The position numbers were made by a program, and so were the translations under genes. Shown here piece after piece: positions 1 through 6,868 of a DNA stretch of 8,335 nt; positions within the stretch are counted from its first letter, which is position 1, and every line of letters begins with the position of its first letter. Under the pieces are notes generated by a model that saw only the letters and a list, made by a program, of their open reading frames with translations, was not told where the DNA came from and did no database searches. The DNA is from a bacterium (lineage in GTDB: Bacteria > SZUA-79 > Acidulodesulfobacterales > Acidulodesulfobacteraceae): NCBI GenBank assembly GCA_021799935.1, contig JAJYZM010000033.1, forward strand, positions 1-8,335, written 5' to 3'.

Positions 1-102
1 ATAAGTGTAGGTTTTTGTTACTGTCGGATAGTATTGCGCCTGCGCCGTTCCGACGAATAAAAGCAAAAATAAGCTTAAAAAAAATAAGGTCTTTTTAGTC
101 AT
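1..102 (-). CDS. Exported protein of the transfer operon, N-terminal fragment
   Basis: Only the first 34 codons are in the window; the gene continues past the left edge. The start is supported by a strong Shine-Dalgarno (AGGAGG, plus-strand 111-116) eight bases before the ATG. Residues 1-22 form a classical signal peptide: MTKK, then a long Leu/Phe core, then the small-residue cleavage site AQA before QYYPTV. The protein should be exported to the periplasm or outer membrane. It follows the 43-aa membrane protein gene after 74 bases, and probably belongs to the same operon as the relaxase. Position after the relaxase would suit a secretion-channel component, but too little is visible to choose a family. 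Confidence 0.75.
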   Translation of the reverse strand, partial: MTKKTLFFLSLFLLLFVGTAQAQYYPTVTKTYTY

Positions 103-176
103 TTGGAATGCCTCCTAAAATTTTATAATTCGTTAATTTGTGCTTTTGACGTAGTGTCTGTTGCATTTTAAGCATT

Positions 177-308
177 TTAACTTGATGTGAAAATCTGTTT
201 TTCAAGCGTTATATCTCTGCGGTTTATTTCGGTGAAAAGATATAACTCTACCGAAAAAACAAAGATAAATATAAAAAACAAAATAAACGTAACGATAACT
301 TTTTTCAT
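177..308 (-). CDS. Small one-pass membrane protein, 43 aa
   Basis: A 43-codon gene with a near-ideal Shine-Dalgarno (AAGGAGGTG, plus-strand 317-325) about ten bases before the ATG. Residues 1-3 are MKK. Residues 4-20 are an uninterrupted hydrophobic stretch rich in Phe, Ile and Val, followed by a short polar tail (EINRRDITLEKQ) ending FTSS. The likely form is an inner-membrane protein with one helix; an uncleaved or cleaved signal peptide is possible but no clean cleavage site is seen. It starts 33 bases after the relaxase stop codon. I do not recognise a family. Small membrane proteins in this setting can be entry-exclusion or channel-assembly factors, but nothing in the sequence shows that here. 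Confidence 0.65.
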   Translation of the reverse strand: MKKVIVTFILFFIFIFVFSVELYLFTEINRRDITLEKQIFTSS

Positions 309-331
309 AATTATATCACCTCCTTAATACA

Positions 332-341
332 ATAGCGAAAG
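332..341. repeat. ATAGCGAAAG motif, copy A
   Basis: First of three intergenic copies of the ten-base motif ATAGCGAAAG (minus strand CTTTCGCTAT). This copy sits directly after the relaxase stop codon and 23 bases before the ATG of the 43-aa gene. It shares 11 bases (AATAGCGAAAG) with copy C. Function unknown. Confidence 0.5.
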
Positions 342-3300
342 TCATACAGACAATCCCATTGTTGCGTCCTCTTGCTCTTTCTGCACCCGCGGCGGGGTTT
401 GCTGTTCCCTTTGGGTTCTTGAATTTTCTATTTTAGACTCTTTGCCGTCAATGGACGTTGTTTTTTCTTGCCTAATCGAAAACTTGTCGTAGGCTCTTTC
501 CATTTCCTTTTCGTAACTGTTTTCCGCTTTAATTTTATAGTAAGAGACAACGTTTTCAACGGCACGCGAAAAAAAGACTAAGAATTGGTTCGCATGCTGA
601 AATTTTTCAAGTTCAACGCCGATAACGTTTTTTGCGTCGATACCTTGGGCCGCTTCAATCGTCGAAGTATAAGCATAGTTTAGCGTTTCAAAAGCCTTAA
701 GATTATCTATTTTGTTTAAATCAAGCGTAATTTTGCCGTGCAGATTGCTTTCAAAGGTGAACGTTCCTTTCTTTGTGTCAATATCAGTAATGGTAAGCTG
801 TTCCCTGTTCTTTAATTCGATTTTTTCCTTTTTAAAATGTTTCATAATAACAAAAGTGCCTTGGTCGGTGTTGATTATTTCTTTTATTAGTTTATTGCCG
901 TTCTTGTCTTTGGTCATTTCTATTTTATTTTGCTTATATTCCCTGCCCCTTTTTTTATTTTTGTTTTTGAAAAGATTAGAAATAGACTTGGTTATCAACT
1001 TGTCCAACGATGAAAAAGATTGATTGATAGCGTTATCAAGATTATGTCCAGACCGGCGGGGATCGAAATAGTCCTGAAAATCCCTAAACAGCTCATCGCC
1101 AAACTTTTGCATTTTTGAGCCTTTGCCTTTGCTTTTCTTGCCGGCTTCAGGTTCGTAGTTCCCCTTTTCGTAAAATTTAACGGTTTTTTTATCGAAGACG
1201 TCCTTGTCCGTCGTTATTTTAATATTGTCGGTTGTTTCAACCCGTTCATTTTTTGAAAATTTAACGTCTATTTTTTTGAAAACCTGCAACTGTTCAGTTT
1301 GCTCTTTGTCCCTTAAGGAAACGGTGTATTCTTTACCTTTAAATTTAAAAATTGTTTTATCGGTGTTATGTCCGTCTATTTGGTATTCTTTTCCGCCTAC
1401 TTTAATTTTATCGCCTATATTTAGTTTTAAGAGCTGATCGCCGGTATAGCCGTTTTTACCGATAAGGTCTTTATCGCTAATATATTGAATGTCACGAACG
1501 CTAATTGTATCGTGCATTTTATCGGTATTGGTTATAACCGATTTTTGGTTTTTCTTTAGTGAAATAATATCGCTGATATGAAAGCTTTCGGCACGTAATT
1601 TTGCGACGTCGTCGATGTTTACTTTCCTGTAACTGACTGAGTCATACTCGTTTTTGCCTAAATTTCCTTTTTCCCTCAATGCGGAATGAATGGATTTATC
1701 GAAAATGTCTTTAGCATAATTGGAACGAACGACTATTTTTGTTTGGTCTATGCCGTCTTTTTCAACGAAATCAAGATACTTTTCGGTAATTTCTGTTTTT
1801 AGGTCTTTAGGTTTTTCGTTGTCTTTATGCTTTTTTTCGTCGTTTTCGTCTTCCTCTTTTTCCATAGCCTCTATGGGCTTGTCTGTTATTTGGATAAAGC
1901 CTTTGCTTTGCAGGGAGTTAAAGATAGATTTACCGTCGATTTTCTTGCCGCTTTCAAACTGCTTATAATAGTCAAGAATGGAGCTTTTAAGCTCTTCGTT
2001 TTTCTGCCTTTGGATATTCTTAAGTAAAACCTTAGACAAGGCATTTTTATCGGTTTTATCAATCAAATTTGTAAATCCTAAACCGGCGCTGATACTTAAG
2101 TTTTGGTATTTATCGCCTACGATGACAAGTTTATAATCGTCGTTAAATTTTGCGTCTAATGCTTGTTTAAAGTCCCATAAGTCCTTAATCCCCGCCATAG
2201 AAGCTTCGTCAAGAGTAATTAAAGTCTTGCCGTCCACTTTTTCGACGTCTTTTTTATTTTTAACGATAAAGTCTTTTAACGTCTGGCTTTCAATACCAGC
2301 TTTTTTTTGCAACGTCGCCGCTTGGGAACCGGCGTTTGCAAAACCGTAAACCTTGATACCGTTTGCGTCTGCTATTTTTTTAATACCTTCGTAGGATACA
2401 GTTTTTCCTGTTCCGCCGTAACCTTGTGCGGCAATAAATTTGTCGCCGGAGACAAAAACGGAATGGAAAAGACGTGCTTGTTCCGTAGAATAGCTGAAAT
2501 CCTGACCATATTTGTTTTTCAAGCCGTCTTGGACAGAGGTTATAACGTCAATCAACTGATTTTCGTCCATTTTAAAACTTTCGCCCTTGCCGTCGGCAAC
2601 CGCGGCTTGAAAGTCTTTTTCAATTTTTACCATTTCGGCAGTTGCATACTGCTTATTATTCACGTTCCGGAGTCCATTAAATTTCATCTCGGAACTCTCA
2701 AAATCTCTTTCAACGATAAAGCCTTCCTTGACAAGTTCGCCTATAGCGTCCCTTACGCTTTCAAGGCTATAAGCACGGTCTTCCTTTAAAACTTCGGCGG
2801 TTAGCTTATAAAAATTAGTGAAAACCTCTTTTTCCGACTCGGCGGTAATGGTCTCTTTCACTACGTCTTTTACGTCCCTGTTAATATAGTTTTTTTCTTG
2901 GAAAGCATTTATTTCGTCAAAGTGAGGCTCTACTTTTTTAAACATTTCTTCTGCGGTTGCCGGTTTTTTGCGCTCTCGTGTCATTAAATTGGCGTGTTGT
3001 TTGGATTTAGCGTCGTTTCCCAGTCCTTTTTCCTCGGCGTATTTTTTCATTTCGTTTTTACGTGTCGAAAACTTATCAAGCGTATCCTGCGAAACGTTAT
3101 GTAATTTGGTAACGTTGGTATTTCTGTCGGTATCGGTCAGCGCCTTAAAATCAAGACCTGTCTCTTTGCTTAAAACCTGATAAAATTCGTTCTTGGAAAT
3201 GGGGTCAAGGTATTTGGACATATAATCATTTTCATAAAGCGGGTCAAAACAAACGGCTCTGACTTGATTTTGTTCGTCTAAAACTTCATTCATAAACGCA

Positions 3301-3827
3301 TTATGAACGTGGATATCCATATCGTTTGACCGAGACGCCGACTGAATAAATGAAGCTATGGCGTAAGAATTAATATCTGTTATGGCGTGAAATTTCATAG
3401 TATCAGTGCCTTTTGCTTTATCCCTTATGTGCTCCCTATAACCGACTTTGCCGTCTGCTATCATCGTTTTTAGCATTTTAAGGCTTGCCGCCTTAGCGGC
3501 AGGCTCGATGGCAGGTCTCATTTCTGGATTTGAGGCGTAAAGCAAGGAAATAGATTTGTCTATGGAAAAAGTAAAATCTTTGCCCGGATTATGTTTAAGT
3601 TCAACCTCTCCGGTTTTCTCGTTTTTTACGCGGGTTTGCGCTACAACTTGGTTTCCTTTGGCGTCCTGTCCTTTTTGCAAGGCTCGCAATGTTTTAGCGG
3701 TCATCTTATCCTTAAAACCTAAAGTTTTGTGAAGTCCGCCTATAAGAACGCCGTTATTTTTCTCGAAAACAGGGTCTTCCATATAATACTTGGTATTTTT
3801 ATACTGCTTGCCTGCGCTGACTGCCAT
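342..3827 (-). CDS. traI: MOBF (TraI/TrwC-type) relaxase fused to SF1B helicase
   Basis: This 1161-aa protein should nick the oriT strand, stay joined to its 5' end through a tyrosine, and unwind the plasmid as it is transferred. The relaxase domain covers about residues 1-290: tyrosine pair Y14/Y15, the GKDFTFSIDKSISLL segment (82-96), and the metal-binding segment with SR (165-166) and HVH (173-175). A helicase follows. Winged-helix-like residues 340-410 precede the Walker A motif GYGGTGKT (469-476), Walker B LDEA (539-542), GDKYQ (571-575), IQRQ (605-608), TIEAAQG (1056-1062) and FSRA (1086-1089). About 440 residues, with two SH3/KOW-like segments near 802-840 and 983-1040, separate the fourth and later motifs. 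Two oddities: glutamine 162 replaces the usual first histidine ligand, and the second tyrosine pair is missing. The start follows AGAGG inside the end of the preceding gene, five bases away, which suggests coupled translation. R388 TrwC (966 aa) is shorter and F TraI longer. Confidence 0.95.
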   Translation of the reverse strand: MAVSAGKQYKNTKYYMEDPVFEKNNGVLIGGLHKTLGFKDKMTAKTLRALQKGQDAKGNQVVAQTRVKNEKTGEVELKHNPGKDFTFSIDKSISLLYASNPEMRPAIEPAAKAASLKMLKTMIADGKVGYREHIRDKAKGTDTMKFHAITDINSYAIASFIQSASRSNDMDIHVHNAFMNEVLDEQNQVRAVCFDPLYENDYMSKYLDPISKNEFYQVLSKETGLDFKALTDTDRNTNVTKLHNVSQDTLDKFSTRKNEMKKYAEEKGLGNDAKSKQHANLMTRERKKPATAEEMFKKVEPHFDEINAFQEKNYINRDVKDVVKETITAESEKEVFTNFYKLTAEVLKEDRAYSLESVRDAIGELVKEGFIVERDFESSEMKFNGLRNVNNKQYATAEMVKIEKDFQAAVADGKGESFKMDENQLIDVITSVQDGLKNKYGQDFSYSTEQARLFHSVFVSGDKFIAAQGYGGTGKTVSYEGIKKIADANGIKVYGFANAGSQAATLQKKAGIESQTLKDFIVKNKKDVEKVDGKTLITLDEASMAGIKDLWDFKQALDAKFNDDYKLVIVGDKYQNLSISAGLGFTNLIDKTDKNALSKVLLKNIQRQKNEELKSSILDYYKQFESGKKIDGKSIFNSLQSKGFIQITDKPIEAMEKEEDENDEKKHKDNEKPKDLKTEITEKYLDFVEKDGIDQTKIVVRSNYAKDIFDKSIHSALREKGNLGKNEYDSVSYRKVNIDDVAKLRAESFHISDIISLKKNQKSVITNTDKMHDTISVRDIQYISDKDLIGKNGYTGDQLLKLNIGDKIKVGGKEYQIDGHNTDKTIFKFKGKEYTVSLRDKEQTEQLQVFKKIDVKFSKNERVETTDNIKITTDKDVFDKKTVKFYEKGNYEPEAGKKSKGKGSKMQKFGDELFRDFQDYFDPRRSGHNLDNAINQSFSSLDKLITKSISNLFKNKNKKRGREYKQNKIEMTKDKNGNKLIKEIINTDQGTFVIMKHFKKEKIELKNREQLTITDIDTKKGTFTFESNLHGKITLDLNKIDNLKAFETLNYAYTSTIEAAQGIDAKNVIGVELEKFQHANQFLVFFSRAVENVVSYYKIKAENSYEKEMERAYDKFSIRQEKTTSIDGKESKIENSRTQREQQTPPRVQKEQEDATMGLSV

Positions 3828-3832
3828 TATTT

Positions 3833-4150
3833 TTACCTCTTAATATTTAGGGTTCTTAAGTCAAATAAATGTTTGTCTTTATCCTTTTTAAAAATAGAGA
3901 CGTCCTCGGCGGTTAATTCAATAAAACTGCCGTTAATAATGTCGTTTTCAAAAAGGTTTAAAAACTCGTCGATATCTTCCGGTATCGTCCAGTTTTCAAG
4001 ATAGCCCGACTCGGAAAAATAATAACGACACCAAATCTTACCGTCTAAATCAGAGGCAAGCTCGCAAAAATAGCCGATATTCCATTCTTTATTTTCAAAT
4101 TTGAAAATTTTTTGAAGTGCGTTTTTTTGCAATATAGCTTTTACGTTCAT
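3833..4150 (-). CDS. Unrecognised 105-aa protein coupled to the relaxase gene
   Basis: A cytosolic-looking protein with no signal peptide or membrane segment. It has a compact mixed composition, with aromatic residues clustered in WCRYYF (40-45) and ENWTIPEDIDEFLNLF (52-67), two cysteines (C29, C41), and a lysine-rich tail (KKDKDK, 88-93). I do not recognise a family. The gene ends five bases before the relaxase start and its last codons (AAG AGG) supply the relaxase Shine-Dalgarno, so the two are likely made together. That suggests a relaxosome partner or relaxase-binding protein, but this is inference from position only. Its own ribosome site is odd: the upstream stop codon runs into eight G residues (plus-strand 4154-4161) three bases after which ATT precedes the ATG. 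Confidence 0.8.
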   Translation of the reverse strand: MNVKAILQKNALQKIFKFENKEWNIGYFCELASDLDGKIWCRYYFSESGYLENWTIPEDIDEFLNLFENDIINGSFIELTAEDVSIFKKDKDKHLFDLRTLNIKR

Positions 4151-4153
4151 AAT

Positions 4154-4161
4154 CCCCCCCC
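4154..4161 (-). promoter_or_regulatory. Eight-G tract serving as stop-codon end and ribosome site
   Basis: On the minus strand the last codon of the 94-aa gene is TAG and its G begins a run of eight G, then ATT, then the ATG of the 105-aa gene. AGGGGGGG is the only purine-rich stretch that could act as Shine-Dalgarno. Such a homopolymer is prone to slipped-strand copying, which would change ribosome spacing without changing either protein. Confidence 0.5.
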
Positions 4162-4445
4162 TAAAAGTTTTTCATTAAATTGTTAATTTTGTGATTTAAA
4201 ACTTTTTTAGAAACCTCTTTTCTCGGACTATTAACCGGTTTTGCGGGTTTAGCCGGAACGACGGGGCTTGCCGGCGCCGGATTTGAAATCGGAGACGGAG
4301 AACCGAAATTATTCCACGCTATTTGAAAATTTGCGTTCTGGCGTCTGATAGCCTGATTGGTCTTGTGCTGTCTTGCAACGATTAAGAAAATTAAAATAAA
4401 AAGAAAAGGCATAGAAAAAAGAATAATTTTGCCCCACGTTTTCAT
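4161..4445 (-). CDS. One-pass membrane protein with Pro-rich tail, 94 aa
   Basis: The start has a good Shine-Dalgarno (GGAGG then TTTTATT before ATG). Residues 7-24 are a single hydrophobic helix (IILFSMPFLFILIFLIVA) without a signal-peptidase site. A polar segment with several Gln and Asn follows, then a proline-rich stretch (49-74) holding nine prolines in repeated SP, AP and KP pairs, and a basic end (KEVSKKVLNHK). The pattern, an inner-membrane anchor plus an extended Pro-rich rod, resembles in outline the linkers of TonB- or VirB10-like proteins, but the length is far too small for VirB10 and no C-terminal domain is present. Family unknown. It begins 99 bases after the secreted-protein gene and ends ten bases before the 105-aa gene. 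Confidence 0.75.
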   Translation of the reverse strand: MKTWGKIILFSMPFLFILIFLIVARQHKTNQAIRRQNANFQIAWNNFGSPSPISNPAPASPVVPAKPAKPVNSPRKEVSKKVLNHKINNLMKNF

Positions 4446-4466
4446 AATAAAACCTCCATTTTAAGT

Positions 4467-4483
4467 TTGTCCGACAAGCGGAC
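4467..4483. promoter_or_regulatory. Overlapping dyads in the leader of the 94-aa gene
   Basis: TTGTCCGACAA (4467-4477) is a perfect odd palindrome, and GTCCG (4469-4473) also pairs with CGGAC (4479-4483) around ACAAG. The two structures share bases and are mutually exclusive. It lies 22-38 bases before the ATG of the 94-aa gene, so it could be an operator or an RNA hairpin that affects translation. No protein partner can be named. Confidence 0.35.
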
Positions 4484-4506
4484 GGTTAAATTGATTTGTT
4501 ATATAT

Positions 4507-4516
4507 ATAGCGAAAG
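4507..4516. repeat. ATAGCGAAAG motif, copy B
   Basis: Second copy of the ten-base motif; the match to copy C runs to twelve bases (ATAGCGAAAGCC). It overlaps one arm of the GC-rich hairpin at 4515-4536 and lies 61 bases before the next start codon on the minus strand. Confidence 0.5.
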
Positions 4517-4536
4517 CCCGCTTTTTAGGGCGGGCT
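4515..4536 (-). terminator. GC-rich hairpin after the secreted-protein gene
   Basis: AGCCCGC (4515-4521) and GCGGGCT (4530-4536) form a seven-base-pair stem with an eight-base loop, starting nine bases after the stop codon of the secreted-protein gene in the minus direction. Only three U follow it (TTTCGC), so it is a weak intrinsic terminator at best. An attenuator, a processing site or an mRNA-stabilising hairpin inside the operon is as likely. Confidence 0.45.
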
Positions 4537-4542
4537 ATTATA
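4537..4542 (-). promoter_or_regulatory. Possible -10 element (TATAAT)
   Basis: The minus strand has a perfect TATAAT immediately after the stop codon of the secreted-protein gene. No good -35 is visible at 16-18 bases upstream (CTTTTC or TTTTCC). If real, transcription would start inside the following GC-rich hairpin and serve the 94-aa, 105-aa and relaxase genes. AT-rich DNA makes chance matches common. Confidence 0.2.
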
Positions 4543-4544
4543 GG

Positions 4545-5420
4545 TTAAAATAGGCCGTGGAAAAGGTCGGAATTGATATTTGCGGCGTTGTCATCTGTCC
4601 AATTTATGGCACGATGACGGTTTAAGGAACGCTCGTTTGAATTTGAATTTGAATAACCAATACTGATTATGTCATTGCGTCCGGCAAAGTCTTTTGACGG
4701 GTCAAACCATTCAATACCGCCGTAACTTTCAGTTGCAACACCACTGAAAAAATTAACAAAAACGCCGCCGCATTTAATATTGCGGTCGATAAGGACGCAA
4801 GTATGGTTTTTAATATCTTTTTTAATGTCGTCGTAAGTTGTTTTAAGTCTTAGGCTCTGATGTTGCATAGCGTCAATTAGAGACGACGCTATCTGGTTGT
4901 AAAATACGTTGTTTGGCATTTTATAAACTTGGTCGGAAAGAGCAGAGCCGTAGGCGTTTAGCTTATGCGTAAAGGTCTTAAAAGCCTGAGAAACTATTAG
5001 TCCATAAGTAGCTAAGCAAAGAGCATAATTTTTAATCTTTTTTTGCGATAAAAGCTTATCCTGACGTCCTATCTGCCCTGCAGATTGAATATATTGCAAC
5101 GAATATGTATCAAGCCCAAAAGGCGTATTTACGCTGTGTTTTAGCAGGTCGTTTAGGGTTTTTGGATTTGTAACAATAGAGCATTTCTGAAAATACGGTA
5201 TATGATATTCTAACGAAGTAAGAAACGGCAAAAACAAAGAATAAACGCCGATTGTTTCACTCCGCTTATAGTCAGTGCTTATATCTTGTTTCTTTGCCAA
5301 GGCCTGCTGTTCGGCTATCGATAAATTAGCGTTGGAGCTTACGCCAAGACTTAAGGCGTAGGCTCTGGAATTTAAAAAAATAAAGCTAAAAAACATTAGA
5401 AAAAAAATAAGTTTTTTCAT
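4545..5420 (-). CDS. Secreted four-cysteine protein of the transfer operon, 291 aa
   Basis: Residues 1-22 are a signal peptide: MKK, a Phe/Leu/Ile core, and the cleavage site AYA before LSLG. The mature protein of about 269 residues should be periplasmic. It has four cysteines (C80, C135, C208, C217), an even number that fits two disulfides; C208 and C217 flank a short VLIDRNIK loop. The middle (about 105-205) looks helical, and the end is polar with an SNSNSN run (257-262). I do not recognise it: cysteine-bearing periplasmic proteins are common in F-type transfer systems (TraU, TraW, TrbC, TraN), but no signature of these can be read here. It starts 14 bases after the coupling-protein stop with an AGAGG ribosome site, so it is likely cotranscribed. 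In R388 no gene lies at this place between trwB and trwC. Confidence 0.85.
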   Translation of the reverse strand: MKKLIFFLMFFSFIFLNSRAYALSLGVSSNANLSIAEQQALAKKQDISTDYKRSETIGVYSLFLPFLTSLEYHIPYFQKCSIVTNPKTLNDLLKHSVNTPFGLDTYSLQYIQSAGQIGRQDKLLSQKKIKNYALCLATYGLIVSQAFKTFTHKLNAYGSALSDQVYKMPNNVFYNQIASSLIDAMQHQSLRLKTTYDDIKKDIKNHTCVLIDRNIKCGGVFVNFFSGVATESYGGIEWFDPSKDFAGRNDIISIGYSNSNSNERSLNRHRAINWTDDNAANINSDLFHGLF

Positions 5421-5434
5421 AATACACCTCTCTT

Positions 5435-6868
5435 TTAAATTATAATTTCGGAAGTTTCCGTTTCCGCTTCGGCTTCCGCCGGGGTTTGTTCTTGCTTTTC
5501 GGCCGTTTCCTCCGGTTCTGTTTCGTCAACTTCGTCAATTAAATCAACATTTTGAGTAATAGGGTCGAAAGCAATATTCCTTTTCGGGCGATCAATATGT
5601 TTAAGTTTAGATTTTGCAAACATATTGTCGATTTTAACGTAAAAATTAAGGTCTGGGAGCGTCTGCAATTCCTGCGGAATTACCAAAGGTTCTGTCTTTT
5701 TTTGCGTTTGCACGTTAATTCTGTCCCAGCTTTCGTCGAGCGAAAGACTTGAGCTTGTTTGATATTCCTCGACTTCGACGTCGCCAAGCAGTTGGCTTAC
5801 GTATTTAGCAGTGTTCGGCTCTGATATTTTATTAATAAAAAGCGTGGAAACATTATTAATCATCGTTTCTTTTGCTTCTGTTCCATAATTTTTATCGATT
5901 AGTCCGAAATCCTGCGTTCCTAACTCTAACGACACTCCGGCGCTGCGGCCAAGCGTTAAAACTCTTGTTATCGTTGGAATAGCCTCTAAATTTTGAAATT
6001 CGTCAAGAACAAGGAATATACGGCGGTTAAGGTTTTCGCCGGTTTCAAGCATAATATTAAGGAAAAAATCAGTAAAAAAACGAGCAACAGGTGATAAAAT
6101 CTTTTCGTATTTTAGCGGGTAATTCAAAAAAATAAAGGAGCTCTCTTTTGCGTCGCTTTTTAGCCAGTCTGTTAGACAAAAATCGCCGTCGATATTGCGG
6201 AGCAAATCGATAGCCTTTGACCAAACATGCATAGTGCCTTTTACGCCTTCGCTCTGCGGCGTAGGCTTGTCGCCTAAAGCACTTAAAGCGTCAACGGCGT
6301 TTACGGCTTGTAGTCTTTTTTTAATTAGTTTGAAATCGGAAGTAAACAGGCTATTTGCTATCCCTGAATTGGAATAATTACCGGTCGCAAGAGCATATAA
6401 AATAAGACCTTTTGCGACGTTTTTTGCTGAATTTGCAAAGAATTTTTCGGAGTCGGTTTTTGCTCCGGCGTCGTTAATCAAACTGGTTGCGATGACTTCC
6501 GCCTCGGCGTCTTTTAATGAAAGGTTAAGCTCGTTCTTAATAGACCATTTTACGCAACGTTTATCAAGGGGATTTAGTATAAAATCGGTAGCAGGATTGT
6601 AGTAAATTTCAGTCAATCCGCCCTTAATATCTAACACTATTGCTTTATCACCTCTGCGGCGTAAACTATCTAATATTTGCATAATCATTTGAGTTTTTCC
6701 GGCGCCGGAAACGCCGACAAAAAGACTGTGGCGGTTTTCTAAACGTGGCGGTATATTTATAACGCCGTCCTCGGTTAGAATTTGAATACGTTGCGGGTCT
6801 CTTAAAAAATAATCGTAATTAATATTTTCTATGGTCTCTGTTAAGTTTTTTGACAAGTTCTTTAACAT
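5435..6868 (-). CDS. traD: Coupling protein ATPase domain (TraD/TrwB family), soluble part
   Basis: This 477-aa protein is the motor part of a type IV coupling protein, the hexameric ATPase that connects the relaxosome to the secretion channel. Visible motifs are Walker A GVSGAGKT (52-59), the family segment VLDIKGGLTEIYYNPA with ILNPLD (78-102), which closely parallels F TraD, Walker B FLVLDEFQ (285-292, D289/E290), LGTQDFGLI with Q319 (316-324), and LPDLNFYVK (404-412). The last 35 residues are Glu-rich (EPEETAEKQEQTPAEAEAE), as in the TraM-binding tail of F TraD. There is no membrane segment; those are encoded in the preceding frame, which overlaps by 50 bases in a +1 relation. The start is supported by GGAGG six bases before ATG (plus-strand 6875-6879). 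Joined to the upstream piece, Walker A would fall near residue 190, about where it lies in F TraD. Confidence 0.93.
   Translation of the reverse strand: MLKNLSKNLTETIENINYDYFLRDPQRIQILTEDGVINIPPRLENRHSLFVGVSGAGKTQMIMQILDSLRRRGDKAIVLDIKGGLTEIYYNPATDFILNPLDKRCVKWSIKNELNLSLKDAEAEVIATSLINDAGAKTDSEKFFANSAKNVAKGLILYALATGNYSNSGIANSLFTSDFKLIKKRLQAVNAVDALSALGDKPTPQSEGVKGTMHVWSKAIDLLRNIDGDFCLTDWLKSDAKESSFIFLNYPLKYEKILSPVARFFTDFFLNIMLETGENLNRRIFLVLDEFQNLEAIPTITRVLTLGRSAGVSLELGTQDFGLIDKNYGTEAKETMINNVSTLFINKISEPNTAKYVSQLLGDVEVEEYQTSSSLSLDESWDRINVQTQKKTEPLVIPQELQTLPDLNFYVKIDNMFAKSKLKHIDRPKRNIAFDPITQNVDLIDEVDETEPEETAEKQEQTPAEAEAETETSEIII

Noticed and set aside
98..166. Short minus-strand frame (MLKMQQTLRQKHK...) whose stop overlaps the next start as ATGACTAA
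   Set aside because: The overlap could mean coupling, but no ribosome site precedes it and no conserved look is present; more likely ordinary spacer.
2307..2789. 160-codon plus-strand frame
   Set aside because: It is antisense to the helicase part of the relaxase, which has clear motifs in the other strand; composition is that of a reversed coding strand.
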